This document shows positions 33,327 through 45,056 of a DNA stretch of 64,000 bases, in pieces (position 1 is the stretch's first letter; every line of letters begins with the position of its first letter). The position numbers were made by a program, and so were the translations under genes. Under the pieces are notes generated by a model that did no database searches, was not told where the DNA came from, and worked only from the letters and a program-made list of their open reading frames with translations. Source of the stretch: Quillaja saponaria (taxonomy: Eukaryota > Streptophyta > Magnoliopsida > Fabales > Quillajaceae); assembly GCA_029379385.1 (NCBI GenBank), contig CM055608.1, positions 18,288,350 to 18,352,349 on the forward strand, given 5' to 3'.

Positions 33327-34298
33327 CTAATCTTGTTCCTCTTTGTCTTTCTCAATTTTATCAAAAAAGGGTGGGTTCAGGAAAGCCTGGAAGGTGGTCA
33401 TGTCAATGCCCATGTGTTCAGCACATACACACTACATTTGTGCCACAATGTTAAGACAACTCTATTAGTGCTCTTAGAGTTTCTCTACCTGCACCATCTG
33501 TTGGGTCAAAGTCATTGTCCTAAATGGCTGGGCCCTGGAAGGCTGAGATGGATGTGGTGTGGAAGAAGAATTACCTCCAACCAAAGCATTTGTAAGGAGA
33601 GGGAGGCAAGCCATAACTGTCTTATCAATGGGACCTATGGGCTCCAGCAACTCCACATTATTGCCATAGTGCACACCGGCATGAACATATAACACAGTGA
33701 TTAAGCGAGGAAAACCAAGGCCCTCCTTGGTGTTGGATCAAGCATACTTGAGAATATTAGTAAAATAAGGCTCCCAATATCAATCATCTTACCAGTAAGG
33801 ATGGCGTACAATAGAACATCTTTATCCTTTGTGACATTGCTAAGATGCATACTCGACAACATATTATTTAGAGAGAAATAGTTGCATGCCTTTTCATATC
33901 TGCTTAGTGCATTGACTGGGAAAGTAATGGGCTCGCCTTTGGAAGCTTCCAAGTGGTCCTACCATGGCATACAAATGCTATGACCTCATTTGAATCTGCC
34001 TCACCATCCACAAATGGGGTAAACTCATCATCTTTAATATCTAGTATGCCAAAGACTTTATTGATGGTGTGGCTATCAAAAGAAACTTCTGCCCATGAAC
34101 AAGTACCTTGCCATGCTTATGTTCAGGGACAATAGTATAGGACTCCCTCACTAATGGAACCACCAAAGATCGAGGTGGAGCACAAAATTGCTTCCAACGA
34201 TAGGCTTGTATATTATTATAAATCACCTTACTGAAATGTTTTGAGGAATTCAATTCATTTAGAATGAATTTTAATAAATTTTTGTGTTTGGAATACAT
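33327..34298 (-). pseudogene. T32-type plant transposon ORF (copy IV)
   Basis: Three segments on the minus strand rebuild the order: 34298-34041 (WKQFCAPPRSLVVPLVRE), 33952-33701 (GEPITFPVNALSRYEKA, then SNVTKDKDVLLYAILTG) and 33695-33474 (DKTVMACLPLLTNALVGG, TMTLTQQMVQ). The ORF closes EEQD-stop at 33327. Frameshifts lie between segments. The N-terminus before 34298 is not recognisable. This copy is divergent from copies 0 and I but keeps the same block order. Confidence 0.75.
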
Positions 34299-34454
34299 TA
34301 GTGACTAGAATTGAATTTATTGTAAATCTCATTTTAAAATTATTTTTTTATCATTTTGAGTTCTTGTTAAAATTGATCTGATTTACCATGAATTCATTTT
34401 AATTAAGGATTTAAAAACTGTTTAGACAATTATACCTTCAAATTTACAATTATT
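34299..34454. other. AT-rich stretch without recognised features
   Basis: A short AT-rich join between the inverted T32 ORF and the plus-strand LINE 5' end. Nothing is seen in it. Confidence 0.4.
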
Positions 34455-35580
34455 GTCCAAGCCACCATGCTCCTTTCCCTCTTCTCCTAAAGCTCCGCTG
34501 CCTTTTTCTTATCCACAGCTTTGTTTCACCTTCACACCCATATGTTCTCAGCCACTGATTTTAGTCTTTATCTAGTATTTGATGACGAGTCTAAAAAGTT
34601 TATGTTCCTCCATAGCCACAAAAAAGTTTTTTTTGCTTCCAATACTTTGTTCTCCAAAAACTAGCTCTGCTAGGGTTTCAATTTCCTTTAGCCTCCCAAG
34701 GTGCCTCCCACAATTTTCCAGCCACCATAGGGGACTCTAAGCCGCAGGCAACAGCAGCTGCCCTCCATGCTGTCCTCCAAGATCTACCTCCAAGCAAATC
34801 CCAAGAACTTTTAAGCTTTCTATCATCCTTCCTTCCTTCAAATAAGTCACAAGCAACCAAAACTTCATCCCATCGCCATATGAACCCAAGTTATTCATCC
34901 AAGGATTTCACATGCTCCCAACCTTCATAATTCATAAACAACAGCAGCCGATTGCAGTCACCACAATATCCAAGCCATCTGACGTTACAATAAAAAGTCC
35001 TATTCCCAATCAAATACCCAATCTTCACGCCTCCACCAAAAGGCCTTTTCAAGCTATGATTAACAAGTCACCAATGGAGCAATCTGCCTTTCCATCCATG
35101 TCTTCTTCTTCATCACAACAACCGATCTCTTATTATAAGAAACCATTTGCAGTACACTTTATAGCTCAAGAAATTAATGATTTAGCAGCTCCTTTCAAAT
35201 ACACCCTAGTTAGAAAATTTTCTTATAGAAGGCCCTCGATGATTGAAATTTGAAAGGCCTTTGTTGCCATTAGACTTACAACCTCTGTCTCAATAGGCTT
35301 GCTAGATTTTAAACACATCTTAATTGAGATTTTCAATGAGGAAGATTATCAAAGGCTGTGGCGTAGACCTAACCAATGGTATATACAACAATTTCCTATG
35401 TGAGTTCTCAAATGGATACCTGATTTCAGATCGGATCAAGAATCGTCACTGGTATAGGTATGGATTAACTTACCTAATCTGCCCATTCATTTTTATTCCA
35501 AAGAAAGTTTATTTATTATTGCCAACATAGATGGAGCTTTGGCTTCAAGAATGAGGCCAAGTATCCAATTAAAGGCAAGA
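34455..35580 (+). mobile_element. LINE 5' fragment with ORF1 (DUF4283), 3'-truncated
   Basis: A pyrimidine-rich 5' leader (34455-34900, with CCAGCCACCATAGGGGACTC also found inverted near 42580) leads to ORF1. A proline/serine-rich N-terminus (34912-35110) precedes the DUF4283-like part: FKYTLVRKFSYRRPSM, LIEIFNEEDYQRLWRRPNQW and NLPIHFYSKESLFII. Two stops interrupt it. It ends near 35580, well before endonuclease or RT. Loss of the 3' half is unlike normal LINE insertion, which truncates the 5' end, and points to a later deletion. Confidence 0.7.
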
Positions 35581-35865
35581 ATTTTATTAGACTTCTTAAA
35601 TTAAATCAAGATTAGATGGAATGAATGAATTATATTAAATTAATAGTAATGTAAATATAGAATTTCATCAAATAGGATTGTAAATTTATAAAATTATATA
35701 TATTATGCACACATAATTTATACAAGCATGCTAAGGTGTATTACTATTACCGAGTAGATGAAATAGGATTGTAAATTTATAAAATTATATATATTATGCA
35801 CACATAATTTATACAAGCATGCTAAGGTGTATTACTATTACCGAGTAGATGTATATGTGTGTGTG
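35581..35865. repeat. AT-rich DNA with perfect 91-bp tandem duplication
   Basis: The unit AAATAGGATTGTAAATTTAT... at 35670-35760 is repeated without a visible mismatch at 35761-35851. It is followed by a short GT run (35855-35868) and then by the T32 LTR. No coding sequence. Confidence 0.9.
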
Positions 35866-37230
35866 TGTTGTTGGATTTACCACACAAGTGCACATTTTGT
35901 AACAAGCAATATAGTGAAAAAGTAGAGTGTCAAACCCATGAGAAATTGCAACTAATGTCTAGCTAGTACTAAAATTAATATAATCCTAACTTTATTCAAA
36001 CAAATAAATTAGGGTTGAAAAACTAATCTGATCTAAACCTAATTAATGACACATTAAACTTAAAAATTTAATGGAGAAGACCTAAATTACAACTTCCCTC
36101 ACACTTCACTTGACTTTCCTTTATCCTATCATGCTTAGTTATGATACCATGTTATTAACCTAGGATTCTAAGTCAATTATAAGTATCTTCTGAATTGCTT
36201 TTAATTTATACCTTAGTTAACCAATTCACTAAATGTCTATGAGAACTAAATTAAGCAAGATTTATTAAGACTAAACCTAAATTGGCTACACAATGTATAT
36301 AGGTATATGTCTATCCTATATACAAATTAAATTCAAACAAGTGTTATATTACTCAAGGCTAAACGTAGATTTCCTCCATCAAGGTTCCTCTAAGTTACCA
36401 AATCAATCTAATTGGAGATCAAGCAATTCGAGGAATTAAGTATGGGATGAGATAAAGAACATAAATTCCAAACCCTGAGCAATACATAGATAAATTTAAG
36501 TCAAGCTACATGTGAGTTCCATTGTAATCATAGAAAATGAATTACTCCATGCTACTTAGTGTAAACATGGATTTAAAAATAAAAACATCAAGCAAATACA
36601 AGAAAATAAAGAAAGAGTAAAATAAAGAAAACTATAAAGTTCGCTAGCCTTCAAGCTTTTGCTATTCTTGCTCCTCTTGATTGCTGCTTCGTCTCCAGAC
36701 CTTCTTAACTCAATTCTATGTTTTGATTTCCCAATATAAACCTTTAAATAGGCTTTAAAACCCTCAAAAAGATTTCAATTCATACTAGGAATAGGTCTGG
36801 CACCGTAGCACTGAAGTTTTGGCGCATAGGCACTGAAATTCGGTGAAAGTAGTCATGTTAGGTGCCTTGGAGCTGGGGGCTCTTGTCCATGGCACCATGA
36901 CGTCAACTTTCTGTCACCTAGGTACTGGACCTAGTGCCATGGCCAAAACTTTCTGGCGTCGTGACCTTAGACCTAATCCTAGCAGCACACACCATTTTGC
37001 GACTTTTGATTGTTTTGAGCCCCAACTTGACATCCAATGGGACTCTTTTAAGCATTAAACCTAAAAAACATATAAACTAAGTTATTATAAGTTAGAACTC
37101 ATTAAAAATCTAATCAAAATGAATTAGGATTTAATTAAAAACTTAAGCAAACTTAAACTAAAACTCAAGAACTTGAAAAATAATATGAATAAAAAGGACA
37201 TGTAAATAAGGCTATTTCATAGACTTATCA
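35866..37230 (-). repeat. 3' LTR of T32 element copy V
   Basis: On the minus strand it begins TGATAAGTCTATGAAATAGC at 37230, right after the polypurine tract AAGTTTGGGAGAC, and ends GGTAAATCCAACAACA at 35866. The length is 1365 bp. It shares terminal sequence and a central GC-rich block (36790-36990) with the LTRs at 25677 and 62714. There is no primer site on its outer side, consistent with a 3' LTR. Confidence 0.8.
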
Positions 37231-37342
37231 GTCTCCCAAACTTAAGGTTTTGCTAGTCCTCGAGCAAAAGACAAACGAAAATGAATAACCAAAAATGTTT
37301 CACACTAAAATAATGATATCCCCAACATGCACTCAAAAGTTT
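37231..37342 (-). mobile_element. T32 element copy V, polypurine tract and hairpin side
   Basis: Polypurine tract (37231-37243), hairpin block TTTTGCTAGTCCTCGAGCAAAA (37248-37269, plus-strand reading) and adjacent noncoding sequence. It continues across the inserted LINE at 42703. Confidence 0.7.
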
Positions 37343-37354
37343 CACATGGCCATT
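37343..37354. repeat. LINE target-site duplication, left copy
   Basis: CACATGGCCATT, matched by CACATGACCATT at 42691-42702 with one mismatch, immediately flanking the LINE poly-T and 5' end. Confidence 0.75.
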
Positions 37355-37590
37355 TTTTTTTTTAACCCAAATATAAGTAGGATATGGGCTAGTTCTTAAA
37401 ATTTTATTAATGAAAACAAAATGTAAAAACTTGGCAAGAGTCGAGTCATAACCAAGGAAACAAATGAAAAGCTTGCTAAACTAAACTTGGGATACTATCC
37501 CATTATAAGAATTAAAGAAAACTACATAAAACCCAACTACTTTTAACAATCCTAAGATAAAGAACGTGATGTTTATCGAACTCAAGTAGG

Positions 37591-38032
37591 CTAGAACTTT
37601 TGTCGGGAGTAAGGAAGTGGAATCCCAAAAGAACCCAGCTTTAAAATTGCAAGCCAAATTAGTGAAATAATCTGCAACTGAATTAAACTCCTGAAAGCAA
37701 TGAGTGGTAACATGAAGAGCTGCATTAGACAAAGCAAATATTTACTATGAAGTTTCCACAAAGGAATTTTAGAAGATAACACACAAAGCACAATTGCAAG
37801 AGAGTCAGAGTTAACAATAATATTAGAAATACCTGCAGTCTCACAACTTCAAACCCTCTAATAGAGCTTCAAATTCAGCCTCCATAATAGATTGGAAACC
37901 CATATAAGAAGCATAAGCAAAAATTAAATTACCATCATCATCGCGAAGGACACCTCCAGTAGTAGCCTCCCCCAGGTTACCCTGAGCACAACCATCACAA
38001 TTCAGCTTAAAATGAGATAAAGGCCCTACCAA
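37591..38032 (-). pseudogene. LINE RNase H domain, copy 3
   Basis: HFKLNCDGCAQGNLGEATTG and MEAEFEALLEGLKL mark the plant-type RNase H. Its C-terminal part continues in another frame (37791-37591). The first acidic and the Glu sites are visible; a frameshift separates the rest. Confidence 0.7.
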
Positions 38033-38287
38033 TGTAAAATCCTCACCTTGTTTGAGTACAGAGACTTAAGAAGGCAAATTGGAAGAAAACGAAGTTGACA
38101 CTCATCCTTCAACTTCACCGTAAGCTTACCCTTCATAGAATTAACAATTATCCAAAGCATCTACATAACTTGACAAGTAATGCAAGAAGAAGACATAGGA
38201 ATATTATCATATTCTTTAGTTCCTAGCCTTCCAAATTTCCCTCATCACTAAACAAGAAGTAATAACTCACTTGCAAAGACAACACAC

Positions 38288-39120
38288 TCAGAGTCCACCA
38301 GACAAAGAATAAAGTGTGTATAGAGGCAAGAGCAAGGGTAAAATCAAAACAATAAGCAAAAAACAACAAACCTCCCTTGCAACTTGTGAAGAAACAAATA
38401 AGTGCGTCAAATCCTCCATTGTAGGCTTAATACAAAAACGGCAATGAGACACAAATCTTTCAAACAAAGATATAAATCTTAATGGGATAAAGGGATGCCA
38501 AACAAGCCCAAAGAAGGGATACAAAACACCAGGATTTCAGACAAGATTCCAAGCAGAAGAAGTTGTAAAACAACCTATCTTCTCTTTAGTCCAAACCAAG
38601 GTATGTGGCTCTTCAGGTGCAAACTAAACTTTAGACAACACTAGCATAACCAAAGCCGGAATAATAGTCTTGCCTAGAAGCCAATAAAGTAACAATGTTT
38701 GAAAGCTTCCAATTCCGGGCGAGGGACCTCTTGAACAAGAAGGTGAACCAAGCCTATATCACACAAATTATCAAACAAAAAATTCAAAGAACCTTTATCC
38801 ATAATCCAACACGAGTGAGGCTCAGCATTGGACCTACAAGCAATCAAACGATGCCACATAAGAGAACATAAAGAATGGGCAACAATAGTAGGGTGAGAAC
38901 TATGACAATACTTGGCTAGCATGAATCGTGCCCACAAGGATCTCCCTTGTATCAAGTGATACCAAACCTTTAAAGAAAAGGTCATAGACATATTTGACCT
39001 AGAACAGATACAAAGACCGCCTTCTTGCATTGGCAAACAAATGGACCTCCAAATACACCAATGGAGTTTAAGCTTTCCTTCCTTAATCCCCCAAAAGACC
39101 CCTGCAAAAGGACCATCCAA
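38288..39120 (-). pseudogene. LINE RT C-terminal and zf-RVT region, copy 3
   Basis: A 148-codon open frame (39120-38674) has LHWCIWRSICLPMQEGGL and SLKVWYHLIQGRSLWARFML, typical post-RT sequence of plant LINEs. The zf-RVT core (38524-38288) follows in shifted frames with FVSHCRFCIKPTMEDLTHLF. Confidence 0.75.
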
Positions 39121-39167
39121 CTAAGACAAGGTTGATTTTGGTGGATCCAAAGAACTCAATAGGGTAA

Positions 39168-39872
39168 CTATTTAGGACAAAAACCAGTGCCACACTTCAC
39201 TAACTGAACTCGTTGGCAAGAAGCTTTAGAACCAGTAATAAAATAGCTCTTATGCTGATTAATTAATTGCCCCAGATTCACCTCATATTGATTAAGAAAA
39301 TCCATAAGATTCTCACAATAAGCTTTGTGCCCAGTAAAAAAAATGGCAATATCATCCACAAAAGCTAAACAAGAAATCTTCACAAAATCACTAGGATGAA
39401 AATAGTAATCAATTAAAACAAAACCCATCCTCATTTTCAAGCCATGGGTAAGTACCTCATATGCTAAAATAAAAAGAAGAGGCGACAGTGGATCACCTTG
39501 CTGAAGGCCCCTAGTAGACTTAAAAAAATCTGCTACCTTACCATTAACCAAAATCGGGTACCACGAGCAAGAAACCATTCTCCAAATCAGATCAATCCAA
39601 AATTCGCAGAAGCCAAACTTACGAAGAATAGAGATGAGAGAAAACCAATTAACCCTGTCATAGGCTTTAGCCATGTTTAACTTAAAAAGCACGTTATCAC
39701 CTTTCATTTTCTTATTGGAGTCAAGAATAAGCTCCTGAGCCAAAGCAACATTATCTATAATACTTCTACCTTTCATGAAACCACTATGTTCCTCAGAAAT
39801 CAAAGCTGGTAGAACTGAATTAAGATGATTCATCAACAGCCGAGAAAGGATTTTTGAAGTGAAGTTGCACAA
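39168..39872 (-). pseudogene. LINE reverse transcriptase core, copy 3
   Basis: A 234-codon open segment covers most of the RT: SGFMKGRSIIDNVALAQEL, FKLNMAKAYDRVNW (first catalytic Asp), GLQQGDPLSPLLFILAYE and ISCLAFVDDIAIFF (FADD box as FVDD), then the thumb. The catalytic acidic residues are present. Upstream RT sequence continues to about 40150 with stops, so ORF2 as a whole is broken. This enzyme would copy LINE RNA at a nicked target. Confidence 0.85.
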
Positions 39873-40699
39873 GCTAATCGGGCTTAGATTAAAAAAACTT
39901 TGAGGTGAATTAATTTAGGCGAAAGCATAATTAAAGTACTACCCATAGCTTTAGATATCTCATCCCTAGCAAAAAAGTAATGGACTGCCCTCACCACATC
40001 ATTGGCCACTATACTCCAACAATACACATAGAAAAACCCAATAAAACTATCCAAGCCAGCAGGTATTATTTCTATCCAATTGCCAAATTGCTATTTTGAT
40101 TTCATCCTCAGTAGGGAAAGCACTTAAAAGCTTATTTTAAGTTGTAGAAAACTAAAGAAGGGACATAATCTAAGGAATCCAAGTCAATAATAGAACCTGG
40201 TTTCGAAAAGATGTCCATAAAATGGGCACATCCTCTGACTCAATATCCTCATGCTCTTCAAGGCAAGAACCATTCCTATCTTTAATCCGACGAATCATCA
40301 ACCGGCTTCTTTTAGCTTTAACTATGAAGTGAAAGAACTTCGAACAACGATCAGCCTCTTGTATCCTAAGATTTTTGCCTCCAAAATTCCTCTTCATCTG
40401 TCAATTTAGATTCTAAAAGCATCTCAACCTAAAAAAGATCATCTCATCACGACCCATCTCTTATTTAGGATAAGTCACTGCCTCCTTCACATGTTTAACT
40501 TTATCCTGGATATTACGAAACACTTGCTTATTCCATAAACTAAGAGCCTTCTTTAACCGACTTAATTTAGCACTAAGAATAAGCATAGGGTTCCCAACCA
40601 AAGTCTTATCCTATGAATGATGAACAATATCAATGAACCCATGATGACGGCACCAGAAATTCAAAAAGTGAAAAGGAATAGGATGAGTTAGTGTAAGGG

Positions 40700-41390
40700 A
40701 CTTAACCTAAAGTAACAACGGATTATGGTCAGAATATTTCATGGTTGAGATGAGTAACATTGAAATCCATAGCAACCTAATAGGAGTTCACACAAAACCG
40801 ATATAGCCTTTTTAAAATTTTCGCCAACCCCTCTTTCTTATTAGTCAAAGTAAATTTAGTACCAGAAAACGGCACCTCTTGAAGACCATAAAGAGTTAAA
40901 GTACCCACAAAGTCAGAGGCTGAAGAATTATTAAAAATAGCTCTATTGCCATACTACTTAGCCAGTTCCATAACAATTAAAATTGCCAACAATCAACCAT
41001 CCTTTCAAACCCACCAAATTAGATAATTGCATAAGCTTATCTCATAACTCTTGCCTTTCCAATTTGCAACACCTTGCATAGACAGACGTAGCAAAGCAAT
41101 GGGAGGCCAAACGAGCATGATTAACTTTTAAGGTAACTTGTTGCCCTGTAATCAAAATAGGCTCACAAATAAATTCATCAGTCGACAAAATCCAAAGATC
41201 ATTTGAAGTATTAGTAATAGAATTCAAAAAGCCACAGTACTTTTCAAGAATTGAAAGATTCTCCAAAGGGCTTTTAGGTTCTGAAACCACCACTAAAGAG
41301 GCTTTATGCAACCGAATCAATTTACGAAGTTGACGTCTAGTGGGAATATTTCTAATCCCACGGGCATTCTAGTAAAGAACATTAAACATG
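40700..41390 (-). pseudogene. LINE endonuclease domain, copy 3
   Basis: The frame NARGIRNIPTRRQLRKLIRL, then VVSEPKSPLENLSILEKYC and VYARCCKLERQEL (41320-41042), matches the N-terminal part of the L1 AP-endonuclease. The later part, FTLTNKKEGLAKILKRLYR at about 40800, is in a shifted frame. The GGDFN-type motif near 40980 is lost through mutation. Confidence 0.75.
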
Positions 41391-41799
41391 AGGCTAAGTC
41401 AGAGGCAAACTAATGATATCCTTAATATGCATTGGTGCTTTTAAACGTAATAGACCTTCTCTAATTGAGCTTACTGAACTTACATCAAAATTGGCAGTTG
41501 TAGCTTCTATAGAAAATCCACCTAAAGATGAACAATCCACACTGCCTTAAGAGATAAATGCAACATTTGAACCACCCTTTCCACATCTTCCTTAAAGCAA
41601 ATACTAAAACCCTAACCCTAACCGAAGACAAGAGGTGCAATATTTAGGCAAGTTTTCACAACACACTTGCTGGAAAGAAAAAAAAAAAAAAAAAGCCATT
41701 GTTTTCCCTATAATCAATCCAAAGCATCCTAAATAGCCTTCAAAAGATCCAATTCCACTCAAATCCTAGACAGACTAGATCTTGTTCTCGAAACAGTGG

Positions 41800-42260
41800 C
41801 GGGATCCTACTTCAATGGCTTACCAATCATACTAGCAATAATGCAAAAACTTTCTTTAGAATAAAAATGAATATGTAATTGAGGAAGATTTATACAGAAC
41901 GGAACAATTAAGGACTCTTGATCAAGACAAAAATCGGGAGTCCATTTAAACACACGCATAGGGTACTTTTGAATGTACCATTGATCCGATCTACACCATA
42001 ACCTTTGAAAATCCTCCTCATTGAACACTTCAATAAGCACATATTTATAATCAAGTAATCAAACAGAAACTATTGCAGACAATCTAATGGAAGCAAACTC
42101 CTTACAGATCTCAGTCCTAGGGAGTCGACCATGAGAAAACTTACCAACCAAGGTGAGTTTGAACGGAGTAGCTAGAGCTTCAATCTCTTGACTAGTGAAT
42201 TGAATAGCTAGCACTCATTTAAACATAGAAATTGGTTTAAATGAAAAGGGTACATTGTTA
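41800..42260 (-). pseudogene. LINE ORF1 with DUF4283 domain, copy 3
   Basis: TPFKLTLVGKFSHGRLPRTE and FASIRLSAIVSV are followed, after a stop, by LIEVFNEEDFQRLWCRSDQW, YPMRVFKWTPDFCLDQES and HIHFYSKESFCII (42040-41807). This is the DUF4283 domain of plant LINE ORF1 proteins. It closely resembles the plus-strand fragment at 35150-35560, so both belong to one LINE family. Confidence 0.75.
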
Positions 42261-42690
42261 GGTGTTTAATGAGTGAGTATTTCAGCAAAAGATTCTTTTT
42301 GTAAAGGTGATGGTTGTGGTGGCTACAAATTATGGGTGGAGGCTAGGGTTTGAGGGTGGTTTTAGGGCTACAAAGAAGGAAAAGGAAAGTCCGTTAGTGG
42401 CTGCAAAGGAAAAGGAAGGTGATTTTGAACCTATGATGATGGCTCCCTGGAGGCTTCTTCAACCAACTGAAACATGGTGGAAAGGAGGCCCATAATCTTT
42501 AGAGCTTTAGCATAGGGAAGATCTTGGAGTAAAGCTTGAAAGGCAATTGCCATTGGTGGTAGCTTAGGCTCCCCTATGGTGGCGGGGGATACCCAAAACA
42601 CCAAGAAAAGGGAAACTTAGAAGTTGTAGAGAGAAACCCTAGTAGAGAGCGTTTTGAAGATCTTGCTCTCTTGTTATGACATTACACTCC

Positions 42691-42702
42691 CACATGACCA
42701 TT
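42691..42702. repeat. LINE target-site duplication, right copy
   Basis: CACATGACCATT, the partner of 37343-37354, adjacent to the LINE 5' end. Confidence 0.75.
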
Positions 42703-43200
42703 AACTAAATGTCAACCACAAGTATCACTGAAATTCATGCTTCAATTCCAGAGCAAGCTACAAATTCAAATGGATTTCAAACTGTGTGTGTGAATGATCT
42801 TTAAATAAAGAAATGCATGCAATCCAGATAAGTTTATATCTAAATAAAATCCAATTTAACACTCAAACCCCATTAGTTTGCTTTTTAACTATCTTTACTA
42901 ATATACACTCAACTAAGTCAAGAATCAATAGGTAGCTTATAATATAGGCTAACGTAATGGTATGATAAATGTATATTTAAGGGTCAAGTTACCCTAAGCA
43001 CATAGATCACTCTAGACCTTTGAAGAGTTTTTTTTTTTTTTTTTTCACAACACAAGTAATACCTTCTTGGATACTCTTCTCTCTTCCACCACTTCATGTC
43101 ATTTTCTACTTTTCTTGGCTTTTTCGTTTTGCCTTTTTCAACTCTTTTTCCACCCCCAAACTTATTTCTGTTTGTAATGAATATAGAGGTGATCAAGAGG

Positions 43201-43241
<41 letters not shown>

Positions 43242-44040
43242 ATATTCTTTTTTCTTTTTTTCAATAATTCTAACCGTTTCTCATTTTCTTAGCATAGCCT
43301 AATATATTCCACGAATGATCAACATGCCTAGGCATGAGTAAGGGTTCAAAACTGAAATTTTAAAAATGGTTAGGCAAAAATTTTGTGGGTGTCAAAGAAA
43401 AGGCAATATTAGGCTCAAATGGGTAACTAAGGATATAATATAAACATGAGAAGCTTAAAAAGGCTCAAACGGTTCAAAGATGGCTTAAATCATGTCCCTA
43501 ACTTAGTCTTGTCTAGGATTTCATCTCAAGAGAGAATCAAACAAATTATAAGGTTCCTAACTTGTTGTCCCTAAATATGAATTTCCTAAATATAAACAGT
43601 CTCTAAATAAGCAATACAATCCCAAGAAAAGATCAAGTGCATAATATTTGTTGGAAATCACATCCTACAATGTTTACTAACTCAAGAATTTAACATGAAT
43701 GTCAAAGAGCATATAACAACTATAATATTAGCATAGGATGAGGGGATTTCATCATAACAGCATAATAACATATTGGCTAACTAACAACCTAAAAACACAA
43801 GCACACCAATAAAACCCTCCCCCCAAACTTAAGACAAACACTAGCCTCAATGTTGAAATATAAAAAGGGATAAGGATAGAAAGACTCCCAGGTAAGGTGA
43901 AAATTCCACTAATCTTTGGCTTTGTTAATAGTACCAAAGTTCGTAGAAGGTAAAAAATGATATAACTACAAAAATAAACAAGACTTAATAAGAATTAAAA
44001 TATAAATTAAAAAGAAAAATTTAGAACATGGGTTGCCTCC
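42703..44040 (-). mobile_element. T32 element copy V, noncoding region and ORF end
   Basis: It continues from 37342 across the LINE and resembles 32060-33320 of copy IV (for example CAAATGGATTT at 42770 and 32142). The internal purine tract AAGTTTGGGGGGAGGG lies at 43815-43830 (minus). A frame ends INKAKD-stop at 43909, 79 bp before that tract, which I read as the very end of the T32 ORF. The rest of the ORF is missing. A TA microsatellite is at 43204-43237. Confidence 0.6.
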
Positions 44041-45056
44041 CAAGAAGTGTTATAACCCGATAAGTTAGTATTCTATTTTATAAATTTTGCATATAACTTT
44101 TTGTATATAGGTGAAATGATAATAAATAAATAAAAGCTAAGGTGACTAAATATTCACGTGTATATATATATATATACATATAGTTATATATATATATATA
44201 CACACACAAGTATAAATTGGGGGTAAAATATACACCACATAATCAAACATTTAGCCTTTGACTTGATATATAATTTTATTTTATTTTCCTCTTTGTCTTA
44301 TCTATTCTAGGACCGAAATCCTTCTAATATCTTCTCCACCTACTTTGCTTCCTCATCCCCTGTTTTTCCTTTGTTTTGGTTACAAAGTGTGAGAAAGAGC
44401 AGCTGATTCTTCTTTCCAAATTTTGTGTGTGTGGGATTAATTTCTTTGGTGCTTCTTCTACTCTTCCTCTAAGTTGCAGCCCTTCCTTTTGTTGCTGCCA
44501 AACAAGGCTTGGCGTGGCAGTTTCTTCCAAAATAACAACTGCCCTACTCCTTTTATTTTCAGCAATTGCCTTACCTTTAGAAGGGAACTCCTTTTTTAGC
44601 CATGGTTGTCACAAGGCTACCGTAACAGAGGCAGTAGCTCCTTTTTTTGTGTAAGGTGTGGTGAGCAGCTGCTGAACTTCCAAGCCATGCCCTGTTCAAC
44701 TTTGTGGCTGATTGAGTGGAAGCTCCCTGCATCCTTGTAGTCTAGCCATGAGGAAGTAAAAAGGAAGGTGGCAATCCTTCCTTGTTTGGTTCCTTGACCT
44801 TGCTTGTACTTTTCTTGTTCAACCTTAAGTCTAGCCTAGCAAGGGTATGAATTGTTAATAAGAGTTTGGTTATAGTTCTAATTAGAATGTTTTGATTTAA
44901 TTCAAAACGGGTAGATTTATGGTTGTGTAGGAGGAAAGGTGTAACCATGGATTGGAGTTAAACCACTAAGTTATTGTCCCTTGTTTTAGGTAGCAACTTA
45001 GCTGCCTATTTCTCCCTAATGGCCGATTATAGAGTATAACAAAGAAGAGGTTATGT
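44041..45056. other. Unclassified repeat-like region
   Basis: It starts TGTTATAACCCGATAAG near 44050 and contains two TA/CA microsatellite runs (44161-44210) and coding-like but unrecognised fragments. The beginning resembles a plant LTR terminus (TGT..AACCC), so a solo or truncated LTR is possible, but I cannot find a matching end or a second copy. No gene is called. Confidence 0.3.

Larger units (their letters stand above)
37355..42690 (-). mobile_element. Nearly full-length LINE (plant L1 with RNase H), copy 3
   Basis: This 5336-bp element is inserted in the noncoding region of T32 copy V. On the minus strand it has a 5' leader, ORF1 with DUF4283 (about 42250-41800) and C-terminal part, endonuclease (41390-40700), RT (40150-39168), zf-RVT (38950-38288), RNase H (38032-37591) and poly(A) (T-run at 37353-37363). 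A 12-bp target duplication flanks it. Scattered stops interrupt both ORFs, but long segments stay open, so it is younger than the host T32 element yet probably dead. Confidence 0.85.

Noticed and set aside
42307..42495. 62-codon plus-strand frame rich in Gly/Lys
   Set aside because: It is antisense to the 5' leader and ORF1 start of the minus-strand LINE; the coding-like composition comes from that.
43204..43237. TA microsatellite as an origin or terminator
   Set aside because: A plain dinucleotide repeat with no associated structure.
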